Origin: Strix aluco
Taxonomy: Eukaryota; Chordata; Aves; Strigiformes; Strigidae
Length of the DNA stretch: 64,000 bases
Assembly: GCF_031877795.1 (NCBI RefSeq)
Contig: NC_133941.1
Coordinates: forward strand, 23,722,251-23,786,250
Direction of reading: 5' to 3'
The notes under the pieces were generated by a model that had not been told where the DNA came from, ran no database searches, and worked only from the letters and a program-made list of their open reading frames with translations. A program made the translations under genes and the position numbers. This document shows, in pieces, positions 10,447 to 21,308 of the stretch (positions within the stretch are counted from its first letter, which is position 1; the number at the start of each line of letters is the position of its first letter).

Positions 10447-11319
10447 GTAAGTGGCCTTGCTGGGAGGCCCGTAAGAGCTGGTGGAAAAAGCTGCCACCTC
10501 ACTACTCTTTCATCTTCACCCAAAGGGATCTTGTGTTGGAACAGTTCCCCGCTCTCCAAGTAGGTGCCTTATTCTTGGAGGGAAAGACACGCAGACATCA
10601 CCTGGAGACGCTCGTGTCCCGCTCAGCGCCGTCAAGCCTCTACTCTGCTCCCGCCCGGCTGATCCGCAGGGGATCCCACTTCCCGCAAGTGCTGCCGTCT
10701 CTCACGTGACTCCACTGATGCGCTGACCCTGGCAAAGCCGCAGCCCAGCTTTATTCCCAGCTCCCCCGGTGAAAGGCCTCGCGACATACCGGAGGCTCTT
10801 CCATTCTCCGTGCGTGAGGAGCAAGTAGGCTACATGTCGCCCGAAAAAAACACGCAGAGCCCAACACTTTACAGCGTTTCTTTCTCGTGCTTGCCCAGAT
10901 CCCCCTGGATGGCGTCCCGTCCCTCAGGCGTGTCAACGACACCACTCGGCTTGGTGTCATCTTAAATCGCTTAGCGCAGGTGACTACGCTGGAAAGACCG
11001 CAGCAAGTTTGAAGTCGCGCTGTAGATAACGCCTTGGGTAAGTTCAGGCTGTTTAACGCCCGAGCGTTGCTGTGAACGGAACGTGTCACACGTGACAACA
11101 GGAGCCACGCCGGTAAGTAACTGCTCTGGTGAACCCCCCCGGCAGCTGGGGATGCTGATACCTGCTCGGAGAACCAAGGAAGAGGAAGCGCTGTTCCCTA
11201 AATACTGTTTAATTAAGCTAAAGAAACAGTATTGTTTTTGAAGGTTCATCTTAATTTGCTTGAAAATTCGATCACGGATAAAAATGGACCGATTTCTCTG
11301 ATGAAGCACCATATGTTTT

Positions 11320-11560
11320 TGTCGGAAGCCATTTCGAAGGGAGTTTGTGAGGGAGGGCGGTCACCCGTCTGTCATCCGCCGCGTCTCACGCCCATTGGGT
11401 GTGGGGCCGCACGGCACCGCCCCCCCGCGGGACTCTCTCTCCTCAGCGGGAAAATGGTGTCCGCCCCCTCGGGCATTTCTGCCGAGGCGCCGTCGGGCGC
11501 AGCCCCAAAATGGCGGCACGGGCGGGCGGCCCCAGTGCTGCCGGACACAGATCGGTCCCG
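11320..11560 (+). promoter_or_regulatory. CpG-island promoter, T1 tail unit 1
   Basis: CpG-dense, with AAAATGGCGG and AAAATGGTGT motifs typical of YY1-bound TATA-less housekeeping promoters. Homologous to T2 promoter 21,309-21,500 and, more distantly, to 22,605-22,770. It lies upstream of the plus-strand signal-peptide exon at 11,725. Confidence 0.5.
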
Positions 11561-11724
11561 CACTGCGCCAAAGGGTGGGAGCGTGGCCCCAGGCACCAGC
11601 ACTGGGGGAGATGGAGAACTTGCCCCAGGTGTGTGGAGGCGCTGCCTGGTCGGCACAGCAGCAGTGGTGATTTCTGTGCCGCTTGCGCTGCTGCTGTGCT
11701 GTGTCTGGATGGGGGAGGGAGGCC

Positions 11725-12425
11725 ATGGCTGTCGGCTGCCACTGCCGCCGCCTCCTCCTGGTGGCCCTGCACGCCGGGGCTGCCCGGGCTGCTCCGTGGC
11801 GACCGCGGGGAGCAGGTAAGCCAGCGGCCACTGGCGCAGCCTTTCACGGGCCAGCGGGCTCTTCTCCCCGAGAAGCGTGGATGGTGGCTTTTCCCCTCCA
11901 GTGCTTCAGCGAGGGCTTTGTCTCCGTGTGCGAGAGCTCTCCCTGTACGAAAGCCCCCAGGAGCCGTACGTTGGTCCATCTGCTCCTCGAGGGACGTTGC
12001 ACATGGCCCGGAAGGAGTTTGTGGAGAGCTGCCGGGTGCCAGCCAAGAGCTCACCAGGCCCCTCTGCGGCTTTGACAGCCTCCACCTTTGTCTGCCCCCG
12101 ACGTGGTTACGCGAGCCCCTTGCCGTGCCTGCAGTTGCCTAAGGCAGAAGTGGATCCCAGCATGCAGGGGCAATGATTCTCATCTCTGCTTGCTTCTAGA
12201 TGAGGCTGGGGGCAGCGGTTATCCAGCTTCTCGGCTGGATGTTGGTTTGGAGCCCTTGGGGCATCCCAGAGGTAAGTTCTCAATGTCCCTTTCCTTGAAA
12301 GAGTAAACGCTGACAAGGTGGCAAGAGCTTATTCAGGTGCAATTTCCCTTCAAATCCTCTTGTTGTCGAAGGTTTCCCGACATCTTCATCTGTTCCTGTC
12401 CCGGAGCCTGAGAGCAGTCCCACAG
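11725..12425 (+). CDS. Candidate secreted-protein gene, plus strand, T1 tail unit 1
   Basis: Plus-strand counterpart of the gene at 5,047-5,932. Exon 1 (11,725-11,815) encodes a signal peptide with LLLVALHAGAARAA and ends GCAG|GTAAG in phase 1. Exon 2 starts 11,902 after TTCCCCTCCAG, exon 3 is 12,200-12,271, and exon 4 is 12,337-12,425 ending CACAG|GTAAGT. The chain could run on into 12,480-12,685. Compared with the minus copy, several differences in exon 2 change amino acids (for example Lys/Glu, Cys/Arg, His/Gln), which argues against strong constraint. The promoter is the CpG island, with no TATA box. The family is unknown. Confidence 0.35.
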
Positions 12426-12479
12426 GTAAGTCAGTGGGAGGAGGGAGCATCTACCTTCTCGTCGTCTTTCCGTGTGCAG

Positions 12480-12685
12480 TGCAAGTTGCTCCTTCTGTGG
12501 CCGATGCGCGCAGACGTGCAGAAGAGCGGAGGAGGAGAGGGCTGGGCTCAGTGATGTGCCGCAGGGCTATGCTGTCACTACTACAGCTTGCTAACTGTCT
12601 AGAGATGAAATCTATTGAGACTCGAGCAATTTGTAAAATTCTGAACTTGAGGCATCATCTGCTTTTAAGTAACATTTTTGGATGA
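12480..12685 (+). CDS. Candidate terminal coding exon, unit 2
   Basis: Copy of 2,838-3,043. Near its end this copy and unit 3 read ICKILN, where units 1, 4 and 5 read IHRILN; the linked base changes mark two sequence types. Confidence 0.3.
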
Positions 12686-13016
12686 CTGTGGAGAGTACGG
12701 GGAATGCTCTGCCAGCCCCATGCCTGGCTCCTGCCTGGTGACGCCACGGACGGACACCGTGGGCATCCACGGCTGCGCCCGGGCCTGGAGCTCAGCCGGT
12801 GCTGGCGCCTCGGGGGGTTTGCCGTTGGTACCACCGCGACACTTGTGCGACGGCTCTGTCCCTCTTTATCTGAGGACAAAGGGCTGAACCCCGAAGCTGT
12901 TGGTGGCGGGATTCTGTCACCAAACCACCGACCCCTGCCCTGGCGGGGCCACCTTCAGTCCCTGTCAGAGGGCCAGATCAGCGGGGGTGGGGGCCGGGGG
13001 CTGCTGGGTGGGGTGC

Positions 13017-13737
13017 TGAAGCGCTAAGGCTTGGACAACCGGCCCAAGCCAGAGTTGACCTATAGGTGGGTACTAAGTTATAACCACCTACCTATTCTGA
13101 TGTAAAGAGTGGAAGTATTGAAGCCTGAACAACAGGCCCTGAGCCAAATGGATAAAGTAACAGGGCCTTGGGCACCATTGTCTGGCACTGTGGCCTGATG
13201 TGAGACCTTGCGCTTCATCCAGTTAGATAAGCAGAGAGGCTCCCTTAGCTTCTCCCTTGAGCCCTGGCCAGGCTCTGGGGGAATCTAATGTGAGATTGAA
13301 ACCAGATATTTCTGCTTAAAACAAAGGTGCCAGTTATTCTGGCTTGCTGATTTTTGGGTATATAAGGCTGGACCCGCTCACAGCGACTTTGGGTGCCTCA
13401 GCTACGGGTGGACGCACCGCGTAGGATTTCCCACTTGCCGGGAAAGGCTCAACAAATCCTCGATGCAACCGGGGCTGCCCAGCGCCTGCGGGTCTGGATG
13501 ATGGGAACGTACGCAAGTGGTGATGGATCTTTCTTAATCACTATTCTCTCAGGTAGTAATGATTTGATGCATCACCCTGTATGTTCCTATTTGTTTGAGT
13601 GCACTGTTCTGTCTTTTCTTACTGTATGTTTTCCGTATTATTCTGTTATATTATTGAGTTATGTCTAGTAAAATACGCCTGCTCTTTTCACTCTGGTGTG
13701 AAAACTACTTTAATTAGTATCCCTAATCGCCAAAACA
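13017..13737 (+). mobile_element. Solo LTR L2, unit 2
   Basis: Copy of 3,375-4,095 with GGTGC duplications on both sides; inherited by unit duplication. Confidence 0.85.
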
Positions 13738-13742
13738 GGTGC

Positions 13743-14682
13743 GCAGTGTCACAGCAGCTCGGGAATGGTGGACGGGGCACGGGAATGGCGGGGACAGTGG
13801 GGTGCTGGGTGGGTTGTGCAGTGTCATGGCAGCCGGGGACAGGTTGGGGGTGCAGTGGGGACATTGGGGAGGGTGGGCGCGCTGGGCTTCCCGGCATCTG
13901 CATTGGGTGTTGGTCCCAGCTCAGGGGTACCAGGGCGGCTGGTCCGGCTGTGGCAGGTGCAAGGGGGGGCCGCCGGTTTCGAGCCACTGTCCGGAGTCTG
14001 CCGCGGTGCGCCTGTGGAGAGAGGAGGCGGCTGAGGCCCTCGGCTGGAGGAGGCACAGGGGAACTCTCTTCCCCAGCGCGGCCCACAAGCAGCTATCCAA
14101 GAAGCAGCGGGGTGAGGGGTGAAAATCAACTCACCCTTTTCTCCTCCACCACTGCCGCACCTGGGTACAGCACAGCACCAGTGCAAATGTCACAGAACCC
14201 GCTAGTGCACTGAGGATGCAGACCGTCTGCACACCCAAGCGAAGGAAAAAACCTGTGATGCTCTGGAGAAGGGAATCCGTTCTCTCCCCGACCACACCTG
14301 GAGGAGCAATTCAGGACGTTAGTCCCTCCGGTGCACCACCAGTAAGCTTGCGGCACCCTCCCGCCCTTTGGGACAGGTTGTCCCTCTAAACAAAACTCCG
14401 GCAGCCAGGAGGAGAGCACGGGCGGGGGAGCGCAGCTGCCTGGCCAGTCACTGCTTCAAGGGACACGGACAAAAACCATCCCTGCAGCGGGTAGAGCCAC
14501 CCACCCCCGACTCTCCCTGCCCTGGGGCCAGCTCCAACCCCCCGAGGGGACAGAGTCGGGCCTTTTCAAGAGACACTCGAGCCTTGCTCTCCCCTTTGAT
14601 CTCTGCCCCAGCACGGGCACCGCCCGCAGCCACTGTCAGGTTTCAGGACACGTCTCCCACTTGGGGACCCCAGCGGGAATCT
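13743..14682 (-). other. Minus-strand exon-like region, unit 2
   Basis: Copy of 4,101-5,040; same splice-like borders and same doubts. Confidence 0.3.
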
Positions 14683-14688
14683 CAGTAC

Positions 14689-15628
14689 CTGAGTCTGCTC
14701 TTCTTGTCTTTTCTCGTCTGGGCTTTGAGATCACTGCCAAAAAGAAGAGATGAGAGGTAAAGCCTGGCTGAGGCACAGAGGAGCAACTTGCATTGCACAC
14801 GGAAAGACGACGAAAAGGTACATGCTCCCTCCTCCCACTGACTTACCTGTGGGACTGCTCTCAGGCTCCGGGACAGGAAGAGTTGAAGATGTCGGGAAAC
14901 CGTCGACCTTGAGAGGATCTGATGGGAAATTGCACCTGAATAAGCTCTTGCCACCTTGTCAGTGTTTACTCTTTCAAGGAAAGGGACATTGAGAACTTAC
15001 CTCTGGGATGCCCCAAGGGCTCCAAACCAACATCCAGCCGAGAAGCTGGATAACCGCTGCCCCCAGCCTCATCTAGAAGCAAGCAGAGATGAGAATCATT
15101 GCCCCTGCATGCTGGGATCCACTTCTGCCTTAGGCAAATGCAGGCACGGCAAGGGGCTCGCGTAACCACGTGGGGGGCAGACAAAGGTGGAGGCTGTCAA
15201 AGCCGCAGAGGGGCCTGGTGAGCTCTTGGCTGGCACCTGGCAGCTCTCCACAAACTCCTTCCGGGCCATGTGCAACGTCCCTCGAGGAGCAGATGGACCA
15301 ACGTACGGCTCCTGGGGGCTTTTGTACAGGGAGAGCTCTCGCACACAGAGACAAAGCCCTCGCTGAAGCACTGGAGGGAAAAAGCCACCATCCACGCTTC
15401 TCGGGGAGAAGAGCCCGCTGGCCCGTGAAAGGCTGCGCCAGTGGCCGCTGGCTTACCTGCTCCCCGCGGTCGCCACGGAGCAGCCCGGGCAGCCCTGGCG
15501 TGCAGGGCCACCAGGAGGAGGAGGATGAGGAGGAGGTGGCGGGTGAGGGCCATGGCTCCCTGCACTCGTACCATACTGCTGCTGCTGTCGCTGCAGTGGG
15601 GGCAGGGACTGAGCGGTCAGTATTTATA
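14689..15628 (-). CDS. Candidate secreted-protein gene, minus strand, unit 2
   Basis: Copy of 5,047-5,986, with signal-peptide exon 15,457-15,574 and TATA box 15,621-15,628. Confidence 0.35.
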
Positions 15629-15641
15629 GCCAGCGTGCCCC

Positions 15642-17082
15642 CACGGGGCTCTGTGACCTCACAGCCCTGCTCTGATGTCACGGCCCCACTGTGACCTCAC
15701 GGCCGGGCGAGGCTGCGTGGGGATGGCTCTCGGGGTGCTCGAGGAGAGCCGCCGGAGCGATGCCGGGGGAGCTGCCCCCCAGGGAGGGGAGCTCGTCCCC
15801 TCGGGCAGCTCTGTCCTGTTTTCCGGGCACTGTCACGGGGCGGCGAGGAGCTCACAGCCCCCCAGAGCAGCAGGACAGCACAGCCAAGGGCTGCCTGACC
15901 TCCTCGGGTGCCCCATCTGCAGAGCGGGCGGGCAGGGGGGGCAAGTGCCGGGCGTCAAACGGCCTCGGGGGGGTCCCAGGGCGAGGAGGGCCTAGTCCCG
16001 GGAGGGGTGGGGGGTGTCCCAGTCCCGGGGGAAGGGCCCCGGCCGGGGAATCCCGCGCCCGCCCCTGGCCCGGGCGACGCGGGCGCCAGACCCTGGCGGG
16101 GCGTGTCCTGGGTGACCGGGCGGGGCCCGCAGCGGCCGCTCCTGCGGTTGGACGGGGCGTCCGGGGGCGGTGGCGTGGCCTGCCCGTAGCCGGGGCCCCG
16201 GCGGGGTCGAGGTCTCGCAGAGGAGCGGCGCCGGGCCTCGTCGGGGGCGGGGCCAGCGCTGGCCGCTCCTGCGCTCTTCTGCCCCGCCCCGGCCCCGTTT
16301 TCCCGCGCCGGGGCAAAGAGGGGCTGGGAGACCCCGGCGGGGCGCGGGGCGTGACACCAGGTAGTAACGAAGCGGCTTTATTGCCGCGGGGCGGTGAGCA
16401 CAGTGCCTGCCGGGGGGGGGACGACACCCACGCATTTGGGGGGCCCCCGGAGCTGGGCAGGGGGACTGTGCCTCCCCTGAGGTGACACGGGGGGGATTGC
16501 GGGGAGCGGCGGGACACGGCGAGAAGACTGGGGGAGACCGGGAGAAACCTGGGGGGCCCCGAGGGGATGAAGCTGGAGCGGGGGACCCCCAGCAAGATTT
16601 TGGGGACCCCAAGGGGACCCAGCAGCACTGGAGGAAGATGGGGGCACCCCAGCAGGGACTCAGGGGGACCTCCAGGGACTTTGGGGACCCCAGGGGGACT
16701 CCAAGGGACAGTAGGGAGCCCGAAGGGGAACACGTGGGATCAGGGGGACGCTGGGTCCCAGCGGGGCAGCACATGGGGGACCCCAGGGGGGCCCCGCGAC
16801 ACATTGGGGACCCCGGGGTGACTGGTGGGGACCCCGAGAGGAATGGGCAGGACCAGGGAGACCACAGGGCACAGCAGGGTGACCCGGGGGAAGCCAGCAG
16901 GACACTCTGGGGGTGACCCAGGGGGATACTGGGAACCCCGGAGGTGCCAGAGAGCATTTGGGGGACCCTGGGCTGACCCGAGAGGACATGTGGGGGGATC
17001 CAGGGCTGACGCAGGGGGACACTGGGGATCACGGGGGCACAGGGGACAACGGGACAGGTTGGGGGGGCTTTGTTAGCCCTAA
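15642..17082. repeat. CpG-rich block and G-rich minisatellite, unit 2
   Basis: Copy of 6,000-7,440. The CpG block is 15,642-16,482 and the minisatellite 16,483-17,082. Confidence 0.75.
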
Positions 17083-17200
17083 CGAGGCCGGGGGAGGGGC
17101 TTGAGGGGCATCCCTGTCACCGCTGCCACCCCCATCTCCCCCGCACGCACTGCATGGTGGCCCGCTTGGATGCCGTCCCCTGCCGCCTGGCTGCCGACCC

Positions 17201-17652
17201 TGTGAAGAATATGGTGGTGATTCGTGTTAAAATACGATGACTTTGTTAAGAGTTTACCATGTACATAAGTTAAAGGAGATTGGTCCTAGTTTTATGGTTA
17301 AAAGGGGTTTGGAGGTTTTTTTCCTCAGTGACAGATGCTAAGCAGGTGGAAAATTGCTGGCGGGACCCCTGTCAGAAGACCCCAGCAACACCGGATTGCG
17401 CAGGTGAAATATGATTGGAGGAATCCCTGCCAGGAGCCCCGGCAACACCAGAAAGCCCGGGAAAGTTTGAGGGACCCCGCTGCGCATGTGAAGATGGGAC
17501 TATGAAAGAGAGTGACGCAGCACCACCCGGTGCTCGTCGGTGTGGAGCGGGAAGCCCCCCGTGCCCCCCGGCGTGTCAGATTTTTTTTACTTGTTCTTAT
17601 TGCAAATAAATTTATAAAAGATATTTTCGGCTCTGCCTCGGCATTTATAACA
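17201..17652 (+). mobile_element. Solo LTR L1, unit 2
   Basis: Same insertion site and same 452-bp LTR as unit 1; internal retroviral sequence absent. Confidence 0.9.
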
Positions 17653-18596
17653 CACACAAACCCCCCCCCCCCCCTTCACGTGTTCTCCATCCCCAGGTTC
17701 CTCCGCGAGGCTCCCCAAGCTCCCACGTCCCCTCCCCGCCACCAGACAGGCTGCACCCACTTCCATCGTATCCCGCCGGACGCCTGAGTCCCTTGGGGGG
17801 GGCAGGTGGTCCCCGAGTCCCCTCGCAGGCACCTGCTATTGGCTGTGCGTGCTGGCTCAGGCCTCGAGGCCCAAGAAGAATTGAGGGGGGGCCCGGACAC
17901 ACCCTCCCCCCCCAACAATAAAAGGCTCCGATGAATTTCCACTTGAGCCAGCAGAACACGATGATCCCGTTCACGTGTTTCTTCTTGCGGGGTTGTCTCT
18001 GTCTCCCCGTGCCCGCTGTCCCCGCGGTGTCCCCCCCATCCCACGGCCACCCTGGGGGTCACGGGGCTGCCATTGGCCGCTGCCCCCTGCGGTGCCACTG
18101 CTGGGACCTGCAAGGACACTCGTGTCCCCTGGGGGGGGTGGGTGCGTGTGGCATTGGGAGGGGGTAACGCTGGGGGGGGGGTGACGGTCCCCACCCGCGG
18201 GCTGACAGAGGCGTCTGCAAAGCGGGCTGGGGGGGGCGCAGACACACTGTCTGGCACCCGCGGGGCGGCGTGGCCTGCGCGTAGCACTGCCCTTCCTACA
18301 CCAGCACTCGGGGAGAAAGCGACAGCACCAATAGCTCAGAGACACAAAAACCCGTCCTCGTCCTCCCTTCCACGGGCCGGCAGAGCCAGTGCCACAGACG
18401 GGGCTCAGTCACCGCTTTTTAGACCCATCTGTCTTTGAAAACGGCATCTCCTCTTTGAATTCTCCCACCGGCTCCCCATTTCACTGCGTCCCCCTCGAGC
18501 CCCTCATTCACACGCTCCCCAATGTTTTTTTTACAAAGCCCCATCTGCCTTCTGGTCTGCTCTTCAGTCTCACAATGCCATTTCAGTAACTCCTCC

Positions 18597-19287
18597 TGAT
18601 ACCGTAAAAGTCGGTCAGAGAAGAACTCTCTAAAACTCCGAAGTCAGAGTGTTAGAAAGCAGGCATTCTTTATTTCAGTGCTGGGTGCATGGGGGATCTC
18701 TCCACCAAACATGCACACCTTAAGCCAGTGAAACCCCGACTTAAATGCAGGTATCTCATACATATCCACGGGGTCTTACAATACAAACATACATATTCAT
18801 AATGATGTGTAAATAGTCCTAGAATTTTCTGTATTAACAGTCTCTTCCGTCTTGTCTGAGACGTGATGTGTATCCTTGAGATTGATGTCATCCGCTTACC
18901 AACATTGTCATGCTTTCCTCCATCTTATCGAAACGTGATCTGATGCGCATCCTTGAGCGGTGCCATCTTCCTTGGTTCTCGGTTTGATGTGTGATGCATA
19001 TCCTTGAATGGGGAGTCATCCTTTGGGTTGCGAATCACAGGTGCCCCTCGTCTGCAGGGGGGGCTGCAGATGTCCTCCATCTCCGGGTATGCAGATGTCC
19101 TCCATCTCCAGGTGTCAGAGGCCCCAGTCCTTTGTCCTTGTTTTACAATTCAGAAATGCCTTGCTTTTACAGCTCAGAGATGCCTTGCTTTTACAGCTTA
19201 AAGGAATTTTAGTTTAAAGTACAATTTAAGTTTACTATAGCTAACTATTTTACAGTTATGCTTCACTTTCTTAATATACCTATATCA
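18597..19287 (-). mobile_element. Reverse solo LTR L3, unit 2
   Basis: Copy of 8,955-9,645. Its far end reads TATATCA, giving TGATATA...TATCA inverted ends on the minus strand; CTCC duplications flank it. Confidence 0.85.
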
Positions 19288-19843
19288 CTCCCGTTCCACC
19301 AGCAAAGCCATCGCCCACTGCGTCCCACACAGACGCGGGTCTTCAGCATTCGGGCGCGAAAACCACTTCCTGAGCAAAGGCACAAATCAGAGTTCCCTCC
19401 CTCCCTCCCATAGAACATCTCCTCGGTGAGTGCCCCAACTCTGAGCTGTTAATAAAGCCCGCCTAGAGATACCCACAGGCTGGTGAAGTTCTTTAACACC
19501 ACCATGCTGCAAAAGTAGCAGCAGCTTACAAGGCAAGAAAAAACCCAACATTTCTAAACAAATTCCACCTAGTTCATAAGAAATCTGAAGCAGCCAGGAA
19601 GGTACAAGCGACTCCTTTGGGATGATCCTAACAGACTAACACCATCCCTGGACGTTTGACAGAAGACCAGAGAGCTGCATCTTGATTCCCATAGTAGGCT
19701 GTGAATTTGCAGATCGTCAGGAGAGGCTTAGGATACACGAGATAAAACGGCTTAGCAGGAAGAGAGTAAGGGCATATTTTGATCCTTACTGCGAGTCTAA
19801 CATAGCCCTGGCCTAACTGGCTCTTTGTCTTTTGTTCACCTAG

Positions 19844-20083
19844 GTACAACACGAGTTTTGAGTGCCAAAGCTTTTCCCACGTCTTCCACGTCTGTTAACG
19901 TTCACGAAGTAGATGCAGAAACGTGCTACGATCTATTACGGGCTGTGGGCTTGCAAATTCGAACCGCTGTTCTCTGCAAAGAACACGCGGTACAGGCACT
20001 CTGCCATCCCCAGTACTCCCAGTAACACACGCGCAGAGCACAAACATTCCCGTAGAAGACCTTGCGCCCAGCGTCCTCGCTAG
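19844..20083 (+). CDS. Candidate exon of unknown gene, unit 2
   Basis: Copy of 10,207-10,446 with the same acceptor, early stop and GTAAGT donor. Confidence 0.28.
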
Positions 20084-20873
20084 GTAAGTGGCCTTGCTGG
20101 GAGGCCCGTAAGAGCTGGTGGAAAAAGCTGCCACCTCATTACTCTTTCATCTTCACCCAAAGGGATCTTGTGTTGGAACAGTTCCCCGCTCTCCAAGTAG
20201 GTGCCTTATTCTTGGAGAGAAAGACACGCAGACATCACCTGGAGACGCTCGTGTCCCCGTCAGCGCCATCAAGCCTCTACTCTGCTCCCGCCCGGCTGAT
20301 CCGCAGGGGATCCCACTTCCCACAAGTGCTGCCGTCTCTCACGTGACTCCACTGATGCGCTGACCCTGGCAAAGCCGCAGCCCAGCTTTATTCCCAGCTC
20401 CCCCGGTGAAAGGCCTCGCGACATACCGGAGGCCCTTCCATTCTCCGTGCGTGAGGAGCAAGTAGGCTACATGTCGCCCGAAAAAAACACGCAGAGCCCA
20501 ACACTTTACAGCGTTTCTTTCTCGTGCTTGCCCAGATCCCCCTGGATGGCGTCCCGTCCCTCAGGCGTGTCAACGACACCACTCGGCTTGGTGTCATCTT
20601 AAATCGCTTAGCGCAGGTGACTACGCTGGAAAGACCGCAGCAAGTTTGAAGTCACGCTGTAGATAACGCCTTGGGTAAGTTCAGGCTGTTTAACGCCCGA
20701 GCGTTGCTGTGAACGGAACGTGTCACACGTGACAACAGGAGCCACGCCGGTAAGTAACTGCTCTGGTGAACCCCCCCGGCAGCTGGGGATGCTGATACCT
20801 GCTCGGAGAACCAAGGAAGAGGAAGCGCTGTTCCCTAAATACTGTTTAAATAAGTTAAAGAAACAGCATTGCT

Positions 20874-21204
20874 TGTCGGGGAAGGCAGCTGGGCTGCCGA
20901 TAACCTGATTGAAGAAGAGTTTGACCTTGACAAGCTTCCGGTGTACCCTTGAGATAAGGAAGCTATGCTTAAAGCAAATAACTTTCAAGGAGCTGCTGAC
21001 TACATAGCAGGATGAAGCAAGCAGGGAGGAAACTGATCAAGGTTATCCAATGAGAATGTTAAAAACAACTTTTTGACCAATTCTGTTGTAACACTCTGGC
21101 ACCTGAAATATATAAAAATGCATGCTTTTAGTAATAAAAAAAACTAGCCGCTTGTTCAGCCATGTGAGTGTGTGTGTGTCGCTTTGTCTGTCTCTACAGC
21201 AACA
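20874..21204 (+). mobile_element. Solo LTR, 331 bp (L4), unit 2
   Basis: Starts TGTCGGGG, ends GCAACA, flanked by TTGCT on both sides (20,869-20,873 and 21,205-21,209). TATA box TATATAAAAA is at 21,108-21,117 and AATAAA at 21,133-21,138, followed by a GT-rich stretch, so promoter and poly(A) signals point along plus. The T1 tail at about 11,225-11,260 is a diverged empty site, aligning across the gap. Small size and 5-bp duplication; the family is not named. Confidence 0.85.
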
Positions 21205-21308
21205 TTGCTTTGGAAAGGACAGCTTCATTCGCTCCAAGCTTCTGTCATGGATGACGTTTGGCGCATTTTTATGCTTAGGCGTCGCCCTGTGGGATTTCCA
21301 GGTCTGTT

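Larger units (their letters stand above)
2714..12355 (+). repeat. Unit 1 of the tandem array (short form, 9,642 bp)
   Basis: The sequence from about 2,714 returns at 12,356 with a constant offset of 9,642, so unit 1 is a direct repeat of the first part of unit 2. It returns again at offset 47,047 (47,042 after about 9,700) as unit 4. Contents in order: exon-like segment, 721-bp solo LTR, minus-strand exon region, minus-strand signal-peptide gene candidate, CpG-rich block, G-rich minisatellite, 452-bp solo LTR, reverse 691-bp LTR, and T1 tail. Confidence 0.92.
9945..12598 (+). repeat. T1 tail, plus arm of the inverted repeat
   Basis: Reverse complement of 1-2,654 and direct copy at 56,987-59,640. 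Its first 1.29 kb (to about 11,230) is shared with the T2 tails of units 2 and 3. The next part keeps the T2 promoter homology (11,320-11,500), and the rest is an inverted homologue of the minus-strand gene candidate at 5,100-5,930. T1 is therefore a fusion of T2-type promoter and signal-peptide exons. Confidence 0.85.
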
